NCBI RefSeq assembly: GCF_014396585.1
Contig: NZ_CP060717.1
Coordinates: 1,488,001 to 1,552,000 of the forward strand
Direction: 5' to 3'
Origin: Sphingomonas rhizophila
GTDB taxonomy: Bacteria; Pseudomonadota; Alphaproteobacteria; Sphingomonadales; Sphingomonadaceae
DNA length: 64,000 bases
In this document: positions 7,733 through 18,803 of the stretch, piece after piece
How positions within the stretch are numbered: position 1 is the first letter of the stretch
How the letters are laid out: each line of letters opens with the position of its first letter
Translations under genes and position numbers: made by a program
Notes under the pieces: model-generated
Seen by the model: the letters and a program-made list of their open reading frames with translations, nothing else
What the model was told of the DNA's origin: nothing
Database searches by the model: none

Positions 7733-10700
7733 TCAGAGAATGAAATCGGTCGCGGCTAGTGCGTGGAGCCCGTCAATCCGGATCCAGAAGTCGGCCTTGC
7801 CGTCGCCGTCGGTATCGCCCTGAACATAGGTGTTGCCGCTGATCTGCTGGTAGCGGAGTTGCCCCGCGACATTGCTGAAGGCGGCGCTGCCGACGAAGGT
7901 GAAGGCCTGGTCGAAGCCGACGTTGCTGTTGGCATCGACCAGTTCAAGCGAGATGCGGTCGCCCTGCGCATGGCTAAAGTCGTGGATGCGATCGGCGGTG
8001 CCACTGCCCATCCCGGCGAAATCCAAATTCTCGAACGCGAACAGGTCGGCGCCAGCGCCGCCATAGAAACGGTCGAGACCCGACCCGCCGTAAAGATAGT
8101 CGGTCCCGTTTTCACCGTAGAGGATGTCGTTGCCGAGGCCGGCACGGATCGTGTCGGCACCATCCTTGCCGTACAACAGATTGTTGCCGCTGTTGCCGAT
8201 CATCATGTTGTCGAGGGCGTTTCCGTAGCCGCGAAGGTCGGAGAAGCCGTCGAGGACCAATTGCTCGATATTCGGGCGAAGCTGGTGGTTGATCGACGCG
8301 AGGACCGTATCGTATCCCTCGCCGGCATTTTCATAGGCGTAATCGGCAAGATCGCCGACGACGAAGGTGTCGTTGCCGATGCCGCCATACATGCGGTCGT
8401 ATCCAGCACCGCCCGTCAACGTATCATTGCCTTCCGCACCGAGCAGGAAGTCATCCCCGCCGGCACCGTCGATGGTGTCGTTGCCTTCATAGCCATAAAG
8501 CTTGTTGGCGACTGCGTTACCGACAATGAGATTGTCGGAGGAATTACCCTTCCCGATCGCGGCAACGCCGGTCAGCGTCAGATCCTCGACCTCGGCACGC
8601 AGTTGGTGATCGATCGACGAGACCACCCGGTCACGCCCTTCGCCAGCAACTTCGTAGGCATAGTCGTCGGCGTCGTTGACGAAATAGGTGTCGTCGCCTG
8701 CGCCGCCGTACATCCGGTCGTAGCCCGCGCCGCCGACGAGTGTGTCGTTGCCGATCAGGCCGTAGAGGTAGTCATCACCCTCGCCGCCCTCGATCGTATC
8801 GTCGCCGCCGTTGCCGTACAGCTTGTCGGCGCCCGCAAGACCATGCAGCACATTGGCCGAGTCATTGCCGCGGATGGTGTTGTCGAGCGCATTGCCCGTC
8901 CCGTCGATCATCGCCGTACCGAGCAGACGCAGGTTTTCGACATTGGCCGTCAGGGTATAGCTGATCGACGAGCGCACCTCGTCCGTACCCAGACCAGCGC
9001 CCTCGATGACGACATCGCCTGCATTGTCCACGATGTAGGTGTCGTTGCCGGAGGCACCGTACATCTCGTCGGCACCGGCGCCGCCATCGATCGTATCGTT
9101 GCCGCCCGCCCCACTGATAAGGTTGCCCAGCCCGTTGCCGGTCAGGACGTCGTCGAACGACGAGCCGTACAGATCCTCGATGTTGAGGAGCGTGTCGGTC
9201 CCGGCCCCGCCCGTTACCTGCGGCCCCGATTTGGCGAGGCTGACGGTCACCGCGCTGCTTGCGCCGGCGTAGCTTGCCGCGTCGAAACCACTGCCACCGT
9301 CGAGGGTGTCGTTGCCCGCGCCGCCCGACAGCCAGTCGTTCCCGCCGCCTCCGACGATCGTATCGTCACCGCCCATCCCATAGATGAAATTGTCGACGTC
9401 ATTTCCGGTCAGGACATCGGCGTAGGCCGAACCGTCCAGGTCCTCGATCGAGATCAGCGTGTCGGTGCCGGCACCGCCGGTCGCCTGGACACCGGCGATC
9501 GCGAGGTTGACGGTCACGCCCGAGGTTGCCTCGGTGTAATCGGCGAGGTCGTAACCCGCGCCGCCGCTGAGCGTATCGTTGCCGCCGTTGCCCGCCAGCA
9601 GGTCGTCGCCTTCGCCGCCCTCGATCTTGTCGTTGCCGTTACCGCCGATGACGATATCGTCGCCGCCCGCGGCGTTGAAGGTCTGCGCGTAATTCCAGGT
9701 CACCCCGGGCACGAGCTGGGCGTCGGCGACGTCGGGCAGGACGACATAATCGTCGCCGTCGAACGCATAATAGATGTCGGCGAGGCGGCCGGAGGCGGCC
9801 GCGAAGGCGACCGCTTCCTGCTGGTCGGCGGTCAGTGCGCCGAAGTCGACATCGTCCGCCTCGCTTGTGAACAGCTGGCCGCCGGTCGGGTTGCGGTACA
9901 GCACCGCGCGAACGCCAAAGCCGCTGGCGTCCCAGCCGGTGAAGGTGACCAGGAAGTCGCCGTCCGCATCGACCCCGACGTCGGGGCTGGCGAAGTCGTA
10001 GGCGAAGTCGTCGCCGACATCGAACGACACCGGCGTTTCGTCGCCGACCTTTTCGCCGACCGAATTGAAGGCCTGGACCCCAACCGCGCCTTCCCACTCA
10101 TCGTACCAGCTGACGATGAAGCCACCGGAAGGAATGGATGCCACCGCGGGGTAATGTTGCTCGCCCTCGACATGGGTGGGGACGATGAACGGGTTGTCGA
10201 TAATCTGTCCGGTGGCACTGAACAGCTGCGCGACGACATCCTGGCCGCCGGTCGCGGGGTTCTCAAAGGTGCCTACGACGACGAGCTTGCCGCCGCCGGC
10301 GGAAGCGACGTCGGCAACGTGGAACCCGAGTTGGACGGTCGAGCCGCCGATCCGGACGTAGGAGCCACTGTCCGTTCGCCAGGTAATGGCGTGTCCGGCA
10401 CCGAATGAGGTGACCGCGGTGACATCGAGAAATTCAAAGTAACTGCTGCCGCGAGCAATTTCGGTGGTGCCGCCATTCGACCCGTTCACGCCGATCGAAC
10501 GCGCCATGATCACCTGAACGTTATCAGACAGATCGTTGTCCGGAATTCCGTCCTTTTCGATCGTGGTGCGATAAGTCAGGACGTGGCCGTCGCCTGACTG
10601 GCTGATGTGAGGATCGCTCGCCTTTTCGATCGAAATGAAACTCCCAACGGCTTGGCCACTGGCGTCGTAGGTCTGGGCGCGGACCTCAATGGTGTAGCTG

Positions 10701-11038
10701 TTGGTATCTGGGAGGAGAGTATGCTGTGTCCAGGCGACGATGAAACCGCCCCCTCAACCGCGGCGATCACCGGCTGATCGATGTAATCGTTGTTGTTGCC
10801 GCCCGACCCCGAACCGGCGCTGGTCGACACGATGATTTCGTGCGCGATCGGGCTGGTGCCGCCGATCGACTGGCCGGCGTTGTCGATCACCCGTACGATG
10901 ATCTTGGGGGGTCGTTCATCGTCTGCTGCCAATAGGCGATGGCAAAATTGCCATTGGTCAGCGCCGCGATTTCCCCTGACCCTGAGACCCCGCCTCAACT
11001 TCGTTGATGCCGAATTCGGAACGCTCAACAACGTACAT
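7733..11038 (-). CDS. RTX-type calcium-binding secreted protein 1, three apparent frameshifts
   Basis: About 1,102 residues after bridging. It starts at the ATG at 11038 behind GGGGGTG and ends in an FIL-type hydrophobic tail. The N-terminal ~400 residues contain repeats of the type GGFIVSWYDEW...GVQAFNS (beta-rich, unrecognised fold). The middle holds blocks of GGxGxDxL nonapeptides that form calcium-filled parallel beta-rolls, alternating with ISYTLTANVENLRLLG modules. The C-terminus (DFSHAQGDRISLELVD to ATDFIL) resembles the serralysin-type C-terminal domain, an uncleaved type I secretion signal. Frame breaks lie at C5 10749-10753, G6 10906-10911 and C4 10973-10976. Each is repaired by one base. 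The bridged protein keeps the same repeat style throughout, so sequencing error is more likely than decay. No HlyB/HlyD/TolC genes are in the window. The substrate or role is unknown; adhesion or a surface layer are possibilities. Confidence 0.8.
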
Positions 11039-11242
11039 GCTACACCCCCTACACGACGATCTCGTCGCCGAGTCGTCCAGTACGTTGTGTCGAGTGTTCG
11101 CGTTGAGTGTCAACACGATCAATCAAGCCGTTTAATAATCGGACGGCCGAAAGGCCGCTCCGCCGTCAGCGATCGATCAGGGGAGCCGGCCGTTCCGCTT
11201 TCTAGTCCGGACCGCCTACGTCCTTGTCGTCAGCTGTGTCCC

Positions 11243-14200
11243 CTAGAACAGGACATCCGCCGCAGCGGAGGTCGTCGTTGCCGAGCCCGTGTCGACCACG
11301 ACGAAGTCGGTGTAGCTGAGCACCGTTCCCGCGGTGAAGGTCGCGATTTCGACCTTCGCGCCCGACCCGGTGCCATCGGCATCGAAGTAGAGTTTACCGC
11401 TGGCCTGGTCATAGATGACGCGGTCGGTGCTATCCTGGGCGGCGGTTCCGGCGCGGAAGGCGCCTTGGGCCAAATTCCCTTGCCCAAGGCCCGTGAACAC
11501 CGATGCGGACAGCACGAAGGTGTCGGCCACGCGATCGAAGTCCGCGAACAGGTCGGATGAATTGAAAGCGTCGATGACGAAATTGTCCGCGCCTGCCCCG
11601 CCGAACAGCGTGTCAAAGCCCTGCCCGCCGATCAGCGTGTCGTTGCCAAGGCCGCCTTCGAGCCGGTCATCGCCAGCAGCGCCGCGAATGGTGTTGGCGC
11701 CATCATTGCCCACGATCAGGTTGGCACCGTCGTTGCCGCCAGCGAAGAAATCGCCCGTCCCGGTCAGGTAAAGCGTTTCGACATTGGCGCCGATGACGAA
11801 GGAATCGGACGCGACGACGGTATCGTTGCCGGCATTCGCACCCTCGATGACCTCTTCGCCGTAATAGTCCACCTGGTAGGTGTCGTCCCCGGCCCCGCCG
11901 AGCATCCGGTCCGCGCCCGTGCCGCCGTCGAGCAGGTCGTTCCCGCCGCCGCCGCGCAGTTCGTCATTGCCGGCGTTGCCGACGAGCTGGTTGGCGAGGT
12001 CGTTGCCGATGATCAGATTGTCCTGCTCGCTGCCGGTGCCGTTGACCGCGTCGGCGCCGACGAGTGTCAGGTCGCCGTAGAAGCCCTGCGACATGGTGAA
12101 TGACACGGTCGACAGGATCATGCCGTCGCCCGCCAGCACCACGTCGTCGGCCGAGTTGACGATGTAGGTGTCGTATCCGCCGCCGCCGCTAAAGGTGTCG
12201 GCGCCGAGGCCTCCATCGAGGACGTTGGCCGCGAAATTGCCCGTGATGACATTGTCGAGCGCATTGCCCGTGCCGTTCACGGCATCCGTGCCGCCCAGCA
12301 CCAGGTTTTCGACATGGTCGCCCAGCACGAACGAGACCGTCGAATTCACTTCGTCAATGCCGGCGTCCGCGCCCTCGATGACCACGTCGCCGAGATCGGT
12401 GACGGCATAGCGGTCGTCGCCCCGTCCGCCGATCATCGTGTCGGAGCCATAGTTGCCGGTCAAATAGTTGGCCGCCGAATTGCCGGTCAGCACATTGTCG
12501 AGGTCGTTGCCCTGCGCGTCGATCGCGGCCGCGCCCATCAGGGTCAGGTTTTCGACGTTGGCGCCGGCGAAGTAGAGGCTGAAGCTGATCGTCGAGCGGA
12601 CGGTATCGATGCCGGCGCCGGCGTTCTCGAGGATCGAGTCGCCGGAATTGTCGACCGCGTAGATGTCGTCGCCAAGACCGCCGCGCAGCAGGTCGGCCCC
12701 AAGGCCGCCGTCGATGAAGTTGTTCGACGCATTGCCGGTGACGACATTGTCCAGGGCGTTGCCGGTCGCGCGGTAGGCGGTTCCCTGCAGCAGCAGGTTT
12801 TCGACATTGTCGCCCAGGACGTAGCTGATGGTGCTTCGGACCGTGTCGGTGCCTTCGCCGGCGTTTTCGATGACCACGTCGCCGGTGCTGTCGACGAACA
12901 GGGTATCGTTGCCGGCGCCGCCTTCCATGATGTCGGCGCCCGCGCGGCCGTCGAGATAGTTGGCGGCGCTATTGCCGACGAGGTGATTGGCCCGGCTGCT
13001 GCCCGTGGCGTTGATCGCCGCTTCGCCGGTCAGGAAGATGTTCTCGACATAAGTGCCGAGGATGTAGCTGACCGAAGAATGGACGGTGTCGACGCCGCCG
13101 CTGGACGTTTCGCCGATATAATCGTCGACATGGTCGACGATGTAGGTGTCGTTCCCGGCGCCACCCTTCATGACGTCGCTGCCCCAGCCGCCATCGATGA
13201 CGTTCGCGGCCGAATTGCCCGTGATGATGTTCCTGAATTCGTTGCCCTTGCCGTCGATCGCGGCGGTGCCGGTCAGGGTCAGATTGTCGAGGTAGCTGCC
13301 GAGCGTATAGCTGATCGACGATATCACCGAATTGACGTCGGCGACGTAAGAAGTTTCGACAATGACGTCCCCGATATCGTCGACGATATAGGTGTCACTG
13401 CCCATTCCGCCGCTCATCATGTCGGCGCCGCCACGCCCGTCGATCAGGTTGGCGTTGGAATTGCCGTTGATGACGTTGCCGAGCGCATTGCCGGTGGCAT
13501 TCAGCGCTGCCCCGACCAGCGTCAGGTTCTCGACGTGAGCGCCCATGATGAACGAGACAGACGCGGTCACCGTGTCCACGCCCCCGTCGGCGCTGGCCTC
13601 GACCGCACGGTCGCCGGAGGAATCGACAAAATACTGGTCGTCGCCGCCAAGCCCGCGAAGAATGTTGGTGCCGCCGTTGCCCGTGAGGATATTGGCGAGG
13701 TCGTTGCCGGTGCCGTTGATGCTGGCACTGCCGGTCAGCGTCAGGTTCTCGACGAATTGGCCGAGGGTGAAGGCAACCGAGGCCTGGACGAGGTCCACAC
13801 CGCCGGTGGCGCTGGCTTCCGTCACCGAATCCCCGGCATGGTCGACGATGTAGGTGTCGTTGCCGCCATTGCCGGCCATCTGGTCGGCGCCGGCGCCGGC
13901 GTCCAGGCGGTTCGCCCGATTGTCGCCCGTCAATCGATCGTCAAAGGCAGAACCGACGACATTGTCCATGCTGACCAGCGTATCGTTGCCGTCGGCGCCG
14001 CTTGCCGTTCCGGCCAGCAGGTTGACGTCCACGCTACCCGAAGCGTTGGCGTAGACCGCCGTGTCGGCACCGCTGCCGCCGATCAGGCGGTCATCGCCGA
14101 GGCCGCCTTCAAGCGTGTCGAGACCGCCGGTCCCCGTGACGACTTCGGTCAGGCCGATGACGAACGAGCCGTAGACATATTGGTTGAAGGAGCCGTCCCC

Positions 14201-15001
14201 GGCGAGGATGTCGTTGCCGGCGCCGCCGACCAGGACGTCGCTGCCGAGGTGCCCGGCGAGGATGTTGTCCGCCCCGTCACCGACAAGAGTGTCGTTGCCC
14301 TTCCATGTCGACAGGTTCTCGATCCCGGTCAGGGTGAAGGTGACGCCGCCGGTCGATTGGGACCCGCCGTCGGGCGCGAGGGAGATCGTCAGGTTGACCG
14401 GCGTCTGATTGTAATCGGTCCCCGCAATTTCCCAGATTTGCACGGTGTCGGAGCCGTCGCCGCCGTCGATCGTCTTGTCACCCGTTCCGAACGTGAAGAG
14501 GTCGTCACCACCGTTGCCCGACAGATTATCGGTGCCGCCCGTGGCGAAGAACCAGTTTCCGCCATCGTCACCAATGAGCGTGTCGTTGCTGGCGTAATAG
14601 CTGCTGAACACGTGTTCGATGCCGGTCAGGACGTCGAAACCGTTACCGGTATGCTGGCCGATGCCCTGTTGCCTGAGGTCGATCGTCAGCGCCGACTTGG
14701 CGAAGCCGAAGAAAATATCGACGCCGTCCCCGCCATGATATTCGTCGTCGTAGAACGGCAGGTCCCAGCCTTCGCCATAATAATATTGGTCCTGGAGGAT
14801 GTCGTTCCCGGCGCCGCCGTAAAGACGGTCGGTGCCGAGGCCACCGTAGATGCGGTCATCGCCGGCGCCGCCGTCGAGCGTGTCGTTGCCAAGACCTCCG
14901 ACGATGAAATCGCTGCCACTCAGGCCCTCGATCTGGTCGTCGCCGTCGGTGCCATTCAGCGTGTCGTCGCCGTTCGTCCCGCTTATAACCATGTCCGTCA
15001 T
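11243..15001 (-). CDS. RTX-type calcium-binding secreted protein 2 (1252 aa, intact)
   Basis: An intact frame of 1,252 residues. It opens directly with RTX repeats (ISGTNGDDTLNGTDGDDQIEG). A region with DLRQQGIGQHTGNGFDVLTG follows, then about ten tandem modules of roughly 80 residues. Each module has a DTYIVD..GD strand, a VxSSVSYxLGxxVENLxLxG segment and a GNxxANxLxG segment. The C-terminus reads FADFDRVADTFVLSAS and ends AAADVLF, a type I secretion-like tail. There is no signal peptide, as expected for this route. AAGGGGG abuts the ATG at 15001; the in-frame ATG at 14992 has better spacing and may be the true start. It is the middle of three RTX genes on this strand. The DNA-level repeats make misassembly of copy number possible. 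Confidence 0.88.
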   Translation of the reverse strand: MTDMVISGTNGDDTLNGTDGDDQIEGLSGSDFIVGGLGNDTLDGGAGDDRIYGGLGTDRLYGGAGNDILQDQYYYGEGWDLPFYDDEYHGGDGVDIFFGFAKSALTIDLRQQGIGQHTGNGFDVLTGIEHVFSSYYASNDTLIGDDGGNWFFATGGTDNLSGNGGDDLFTFGTGDKTIDGGDGSDTVQIWEIAGTDYNQTPVNLTISLAPDGGSQSTGGVTFTLTGIENLSTWKGNDTLVGDGADNILAGHLGSDVLVGGAGNDILAGDGSFNQYVYGSFVIGLTEVVTGTGGLDTLEGGLGDDRLIGGSGADTAVYANASGSVDVNLLAGTASGADGNDTLVSMDNVVGSAFDDRLTGDNRANRLDAGAGADQMAGNGGNDTYIVDHAGDSVTEASATGGVDLVQASVAFTLGQFVENLTLTGSASINGTGNDLANILTGNGGTNILRGLGGDDQYFVDSSGDRAVEASADGGVDTVTASVSFIMGAHVENLTLVGAALNATGNALGNVINGNSNANLIDGRGGADMMSGGMGSDTYIVDDIGDVIVETSYVADVNSVISSISYTLGSYLDNLTLTGTAAIDGKGNEFRNIITGNSAANVIDGGWGSDVMKGGAGNDTYIVDHVDDYIGETSSGGVDTVHSSVSYILGTYVENIFLTGEAAINATGSSRANHLVGNSAANYLDGRAGADIMEGGAGNDTLFVDSTGDVVIENAGEGTDTVRSTISYVLGDNVENLLLQGTAYRATGNALDNVVTGNASNNFIDGGLGADLLRGGLGDDIYAVDNSGDSILENAGAGIDTVRSTISFSLYFAGANVENLTLMGAAAIDAQGNDLDNVLTGNSAANYLTGNYGSDTMIGGRGDDRYAVTDLGDVVIEGADAGIDEVNSTVSFVLGDHVENLVLGGTDAVNGTGNALDNVITGNFAANVLDGGLGADTFSGGGGYDTYIVNSADDVVLAGDGMILSTVSFTMSQGFYGDLTLVGADAVNGTGSEQDNLIIGNDLANQLVGNAGNDELRGGGGNDLLDGGTGADRMLGGAGDDTYQVDYYGEEVIEGANAGNDTVVASDSFVIGANVETLYLTGTGDFFAGGNDGANLIVGNDGANTIRGAAGDDRLEGGLGNDTLIGGQGFDTLFGGAGADNFVIDAFNSSDLFADFDRVADTFVLSASVFTGLGQGNLAQGAFRAGTAAQDSTDRVIYDQASGKLYFDADGTGSGAKVEIATFTAGTVLSYTDFVVVDTGSATTTSAAADVLF

Positions 15002-15501
15002 CCCCCTTATGGCGGAGGACGTACGATAACATGCCGACTGGCGACGCTCGGGATCCCCACCCCGCGCGGCAGGATAGATTGCGAAACCGACGCGTCAATC
15101 AGCGGAAGTGAGGCATCCTCCGGGGCGGCGTTCCATTCGGAGACCCGGCAGGCGGACCGACGCAACGCCTGGCGCCGCGCTGCGTTGAAGCAGCATGACC
15201 GACAAGCGAAACCCTGGCGCCCATCCTGATGCCACCGATAGCCCCGGCGGCCTGCCCCCGAGAAAGTCGAAGATCGCCCGGTCGTCGGACAGGTCCGACC
15301 CGAGGATTATCCCGATCGTGGCGACACCACCTTGCCCGGTGGCCAATCGGAGAGATGCGACCGCGATGGCCAGGCCGGACAGGTCGAAGGCGGCGAGACC
15401 TCCGCTGCCGGCGCTCAAAAATCGAACAAGGACTTGCCGCGCGGTGGCTGAACCGATCGCCTGGTGCAATCGGTGCATGATCGTCAACGAATGGACGAGC
15501 G
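15002..15501. other. 500-base stretch between RTX gene 2 and small ORF pair; no confident gene
   Basis: It contains the upstream region of RTX gene 2. An open frame of 104 codons (15195-15509, plus strand, starting MTDKRNPGAHPDATDSPGG) and an overlapping minus-strand frame (15095-15487) both have GC-rich third positions. Neither is recognised or has a clear ribosome binding site. Given the frequency of single-base losses nearby, a broken gene here cannot be excluded. Confidence 0.4.
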
Positions 15502-15684
15502 ATGCTTGAGCTAAAGCATCTCGAAAAGGTCGCGGCGACGTTCCGCAACCTGGCGGCGACGGCGCCGACGGACGAGACCAAGGCCGAGATGCTGGCGGCG
15601 GCCGAGGAGTATCAGCGTCGCGCCGACGTCCGACGCAAAAGCCTGGAAACCGTCAAATCGATCGGCGCTCGCGATGACTCGTGA
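15502..15684 (+). CDS. Small helical hypothetical protein, first of a paralogous pair
   Basis: 60 residues, predicted to be two alpha-helices (LEKVAATFRNLAATAPTDET, then KAEMLAAAEEYQRRADVRRK). The pattern of LA....D..TK..M...AEEY resembles small alphaproteobacterial helical proteins of unknown function. Its stop overlaps the start region of the next ORF, so the two are probably translated together. It sits between two RTX genes that read the other way. Confidence 0.5.
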   Translation: MLELKHLEKVAATFRNLAATAPTDETKAEMLAAAEEYQRRADVRRKSLETVKSIGARDDS

Positions 15685-15835
15685 TGAAATCGTCTCGAAA
15701 ATTCGGGGTCGTGTCGCCCAGTGCCGGGCGCTCGCACGGTCGACCATGGACCCTGCAACGAAAAAAGTCCTCAACGAGATGGCGGACGAGGGCGAGGCCG
15801 ATATCGAACGGCTACTGGCGGGACCATCCTTCTGA
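15674..15835 (+). CDS. Small helical hypothetical protein, second of a paralogous pair
   Basis: 53 residues from ATG 15674 to TGA 15833-15835, overlapping the end of the preceding ORF. It begins MTRDEIVSKIRGRVAQCRAL and continues DPATKKVLNEMADEGEADIE. The spacing of Leu/Ala, Asp, Thr-Lys and the EMADE motif matches the upstream ORF, so the two look like tandem duplicates. Function unknown; perhaps a DNA- or protein-associated helical hairpin. Confidence 0.5.
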   Translation: MTRDEIVSKIRGRVAQCRALARSTMDPATKKVLNEMADEGEADIERLLAGPSF

Positions 15836-15957
15836 AGACCGGCATGCCGGAAACGGATGAGCCCGCACATCGCGCCGCTCGTCGCCTCGCCCCTGTCGTG
15901 ATACGCCCGCGACGAAATGCGCAATGATGATCCGGACAGGCCGTTGCGGGCCGATCC

Positions 15958-18565
15958 CTAGAAAATGAAGTCTCCGGCGGCGAGGGACGTGACGCCGATC
16001 AGCTGCAAGCCAAGATCGGCGACACCATCGCCGTTCGTATCGGCCCAGACGACGCTGTCGCCACCGCTCGATTCGTAGCGCAATTGCCCGGCGACGCCGG
16101 TGAAGGCGCCAGTTCCGATGAAAATGAAGTCTTGCGTGCCGGCGAGGGTCGTGTTCGCGTCGGTGAGGTCGAGGCGGATCTTGTCGCCTTCCCGCGGACG
16201 AAATCGCCGATGACGTCGATCGTGCCGACGGTCCCGCCCTGCAAATCGCCCGTGCGGAAGACGAAGCGGTCACCGCCAGCGCCGCCTGAAAGTTCGTCGC
16301 GACCGGTGCCGCCTTCGAGCCAATCAACGCCGTCGCCGCCATGCAACTGGTCATCGCCAGCGCCGCCGTACAGTTTGTCGTTGCCGCCGTTGCCGCTGAG
16401 GATGTTGGCGCCGGCGTTGCCCTTGATGACGTTGGCGAGTTCGTTGCCGGTGCCGTCGATTGCGGCACTGCCGAGTAGGGTCAGGTTTTCAAGGTTTGCA
16501 CCTAGCGTGTAGCTGATCGAGCTGTCGACCCGGTCGGCGCCTTCGCCGGCCAGCTCGGTGACGCTGTCGCCAGCATCGTCGACGCCGTAGATGTCGTTGC
16601 CGACGCCACCGATAAGCGTGTCGACACCCGCTCCGCCGTCGAGCGTGTCATTCCCGGCGTTCCCGACAATGGTGTCGTTCCCGGCCAGCCCGTACAGCTT
16701 GTTGGCCCGGCGTTGCCGGTCATCATGTTCGCCAGGGCGTTGCCCGACCCGCTGATCGACAGCGCGCCGGTCTGGACCAAATTCTCGACATTGGCGCGAA
16801 GCGTGTAGGCGACCGACACCATGGCCGTATCGGTCCCTTCGCCCGCGACCTCGACGAGCGCATCGCTGCTGTTGTCGACGATATAAGTATCGTCCCCAGC
16901 GCCGCCGTAGATGGCGTCGGCATCCCTTCCTCCGTCGAGCGTGTCGTCGCCGGCGTAGCCGTAGAGGCGGTCGATCCCCACGCCACCCTGCAGCGTGTCG
17001 GCGAAAGCGGTCGCCTGGAGGATGTTGGCGCCCGAGTTACCGACCATCGTAACCGCGTTGCCGAGCAGGCGCGCATCGACATTGAGCGCGACCGTCCCCG
17101 ACAAGGCGGCGGTCGGATTGGTTCCGGTGCCGATGACGATCCGTTCGATGCCCTGGTCGTCGGCGAACAGCTTCAGCGTGCCCTCGCTGGTCGCCGAGAA
17201 GCGCACTTCGTCGACACCGGCGAGGCCGCTGTCGTTGATCTCAGCGGCGGCATGGTGAGCGGCTGTCATGACCTGGTAGATGTCGGTGCCTTCGCCGCCG
17301 TCGAGTTCGTCGGCGCCCTCGCCTCCGATGATCACGTCATCCCCGTTGCCACCGTAGACCGTGTCGTTGCCGGCACCGGCGTCGAGGAAATCGTTGCCGC
17401 TATAGGATGCGACGGAGTTGAAGAAGACGATCGCGCCCGCGTTCACCCCGGAGAGGCCAAAGGTGCCGTCGCCGGCCAACGTGTCGTCGCCAGCATTCCC
17501 GATCAGCCTGTCATCGCCATCGTCACCGGCCAGAATGTTCGCATTATCGTCGCCGGTCAGGCGATCCGAGCCATAATAACCAGACAGATTCTCGATGCTG
17601 GTAAGCGTCCAGGTACCAACCCCAGTAGACTGGGTGCGATTCTGGAGCAGCAGCGAAATGCTGACGCCATCAGCGGTGTAGAGCGGCGCATAGGCCTGGT
17701 CATTGATTTCAACCGTGTCCGTTCCGGCGCCGCCGTTGAGCGTCTTGGTGCCGTGTCCGACCGTGAAATAATCGTCACCGCCGTTGCCCGACAGATTATC
17801 GGCCCCGGCGAAGGTCCAAAACCAATTGCCTGCGTCGTTACCGATCAAGGTGTCGTTCTGGTAGCTGGCCGTGATGTGCTCGATGCCCGTAATCGTGTCC
17901 GTGCCCATCTGTCCGACATATTGCGCCGCGGTAAGGCGCAAATCGACGGTCACGCCATATTCGTTGCTGAAATAACTCAGGCGATCATTTCCGGCGCCGC
18001 CCGAATAGACGTCGTTACCGAAGGGGCCGGTGGCCGTCCCGGACTCGCTGAGGAAATCGTCACCGTCGCCCCCGTCGAGTTGATCATTGCCGAAGGAACC
18101 GCGGAGCGTGTCGTCGCCCGTGCCGCCAAATAGCGAATCGTTGCCGTCACCGCCGTCGAGCACATCCGCCCCACCTTGCCCATCAAGGACGTCGTCGGCC
18201 GTGCTTCCGGTGAGCGTATCCGCGCCGGCCAAGAGCAAATCGAACAGGCCGGCAAGATTGTCGGACATGACAAGGTCAGTGAAGGTGGCGACGCTCATCG
18301 CCGTACCTTCCATTGTCACAATCGTGGCGCCGTTCACCGCATAGGAAAGCGTGTTGATCACGCCCGTGGTGGGATAGCCGTCGACGTAGTCGTAGAGGCT
18401 GCCGGTCAAGGTCAAACGTTCGGTAAAGCCGGGTTCACTATAGTCGACGATAAAGTGGGTCTCGGTTCCGGTCGTGGGGGTTCCGAAGTCAAAAAACTCC
18501 GCCAAGGAACCAGTGGCAATGAAATCACGCTGATCAAACGCTACGCTCGCAACCAAACTTGCCAT
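15958..18565 (-). CDS. RTX-type calcium-binding secreted protein 3, two apparent frameshifts
   Basis: About 869 residues after bridging, from ATG 18565 (behind GGGGG) to TAG at 15958. The first ~110 residues (FIATGSLAEFFDFGTPTTGT and so on) are a non-repeat beta-rich domain. Nonapeptide repeats (LDGGDGNDSLFGGTGDDTL), a DLRLTAAQYVGQMG segment like that of RTX gene 2, and VENLVQTG modules follow. The C-terminus GDKIRLDLTDANTTLAGTQD to AAGDFIF is a close relative of the RTX gene 1 tail. Breaks lie at CCC 16706-16708 and CCC 16191-16193 and are repaired by one base each. The region upstream (18566-18803) is unusually AT-rich and probably carries the promoter. Confidence 0.8.
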
Positions 18566-18803
18566 GAAAGCCCCCAAGGATTTTGACGCCCACTACCGTT
18601 ATTGGATTAACGGCACGATTCTGTGCGTGTTTAATAAAATTCGTAAATTTATTGATCAATTGAATTTTGTGAATTGGCTGCTTTCAAGGAGCGCGCTTGC
18701 TTGTCCTCGGAGGCTCGCCGTCGGCAATGGCCAGCGCAATTCCTAGCGCAATCGCGTTGTCACCGTGACGGCGCCCAACGCCACCAGTCAATGGCGGCCT
18801 TCC

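Noticed and set aside
7763-10408. 881-codon plus-strand open frame opposite RTX gene 1
   Set aside because: It exists because the repeated GC-rich RTX codons leave no stops on the opposite strand; the minus-strand product has clear RTX motifs.
12314-15229. 971-codon plus-strand open frame opposite RTX gene 2
   Set aside because: Same artefact of repeat composition; translated product is a low-complexity Val/Asp/Gly shadow with no motifs.
15095-15509. Opposing open frames (minus 15095-15487, plus 15195-15509) in the gap between RTX gene 2 and the small ORF pair
   Set aside because: Neither has a family match or clear ribosome binding site; cannot choose between them.
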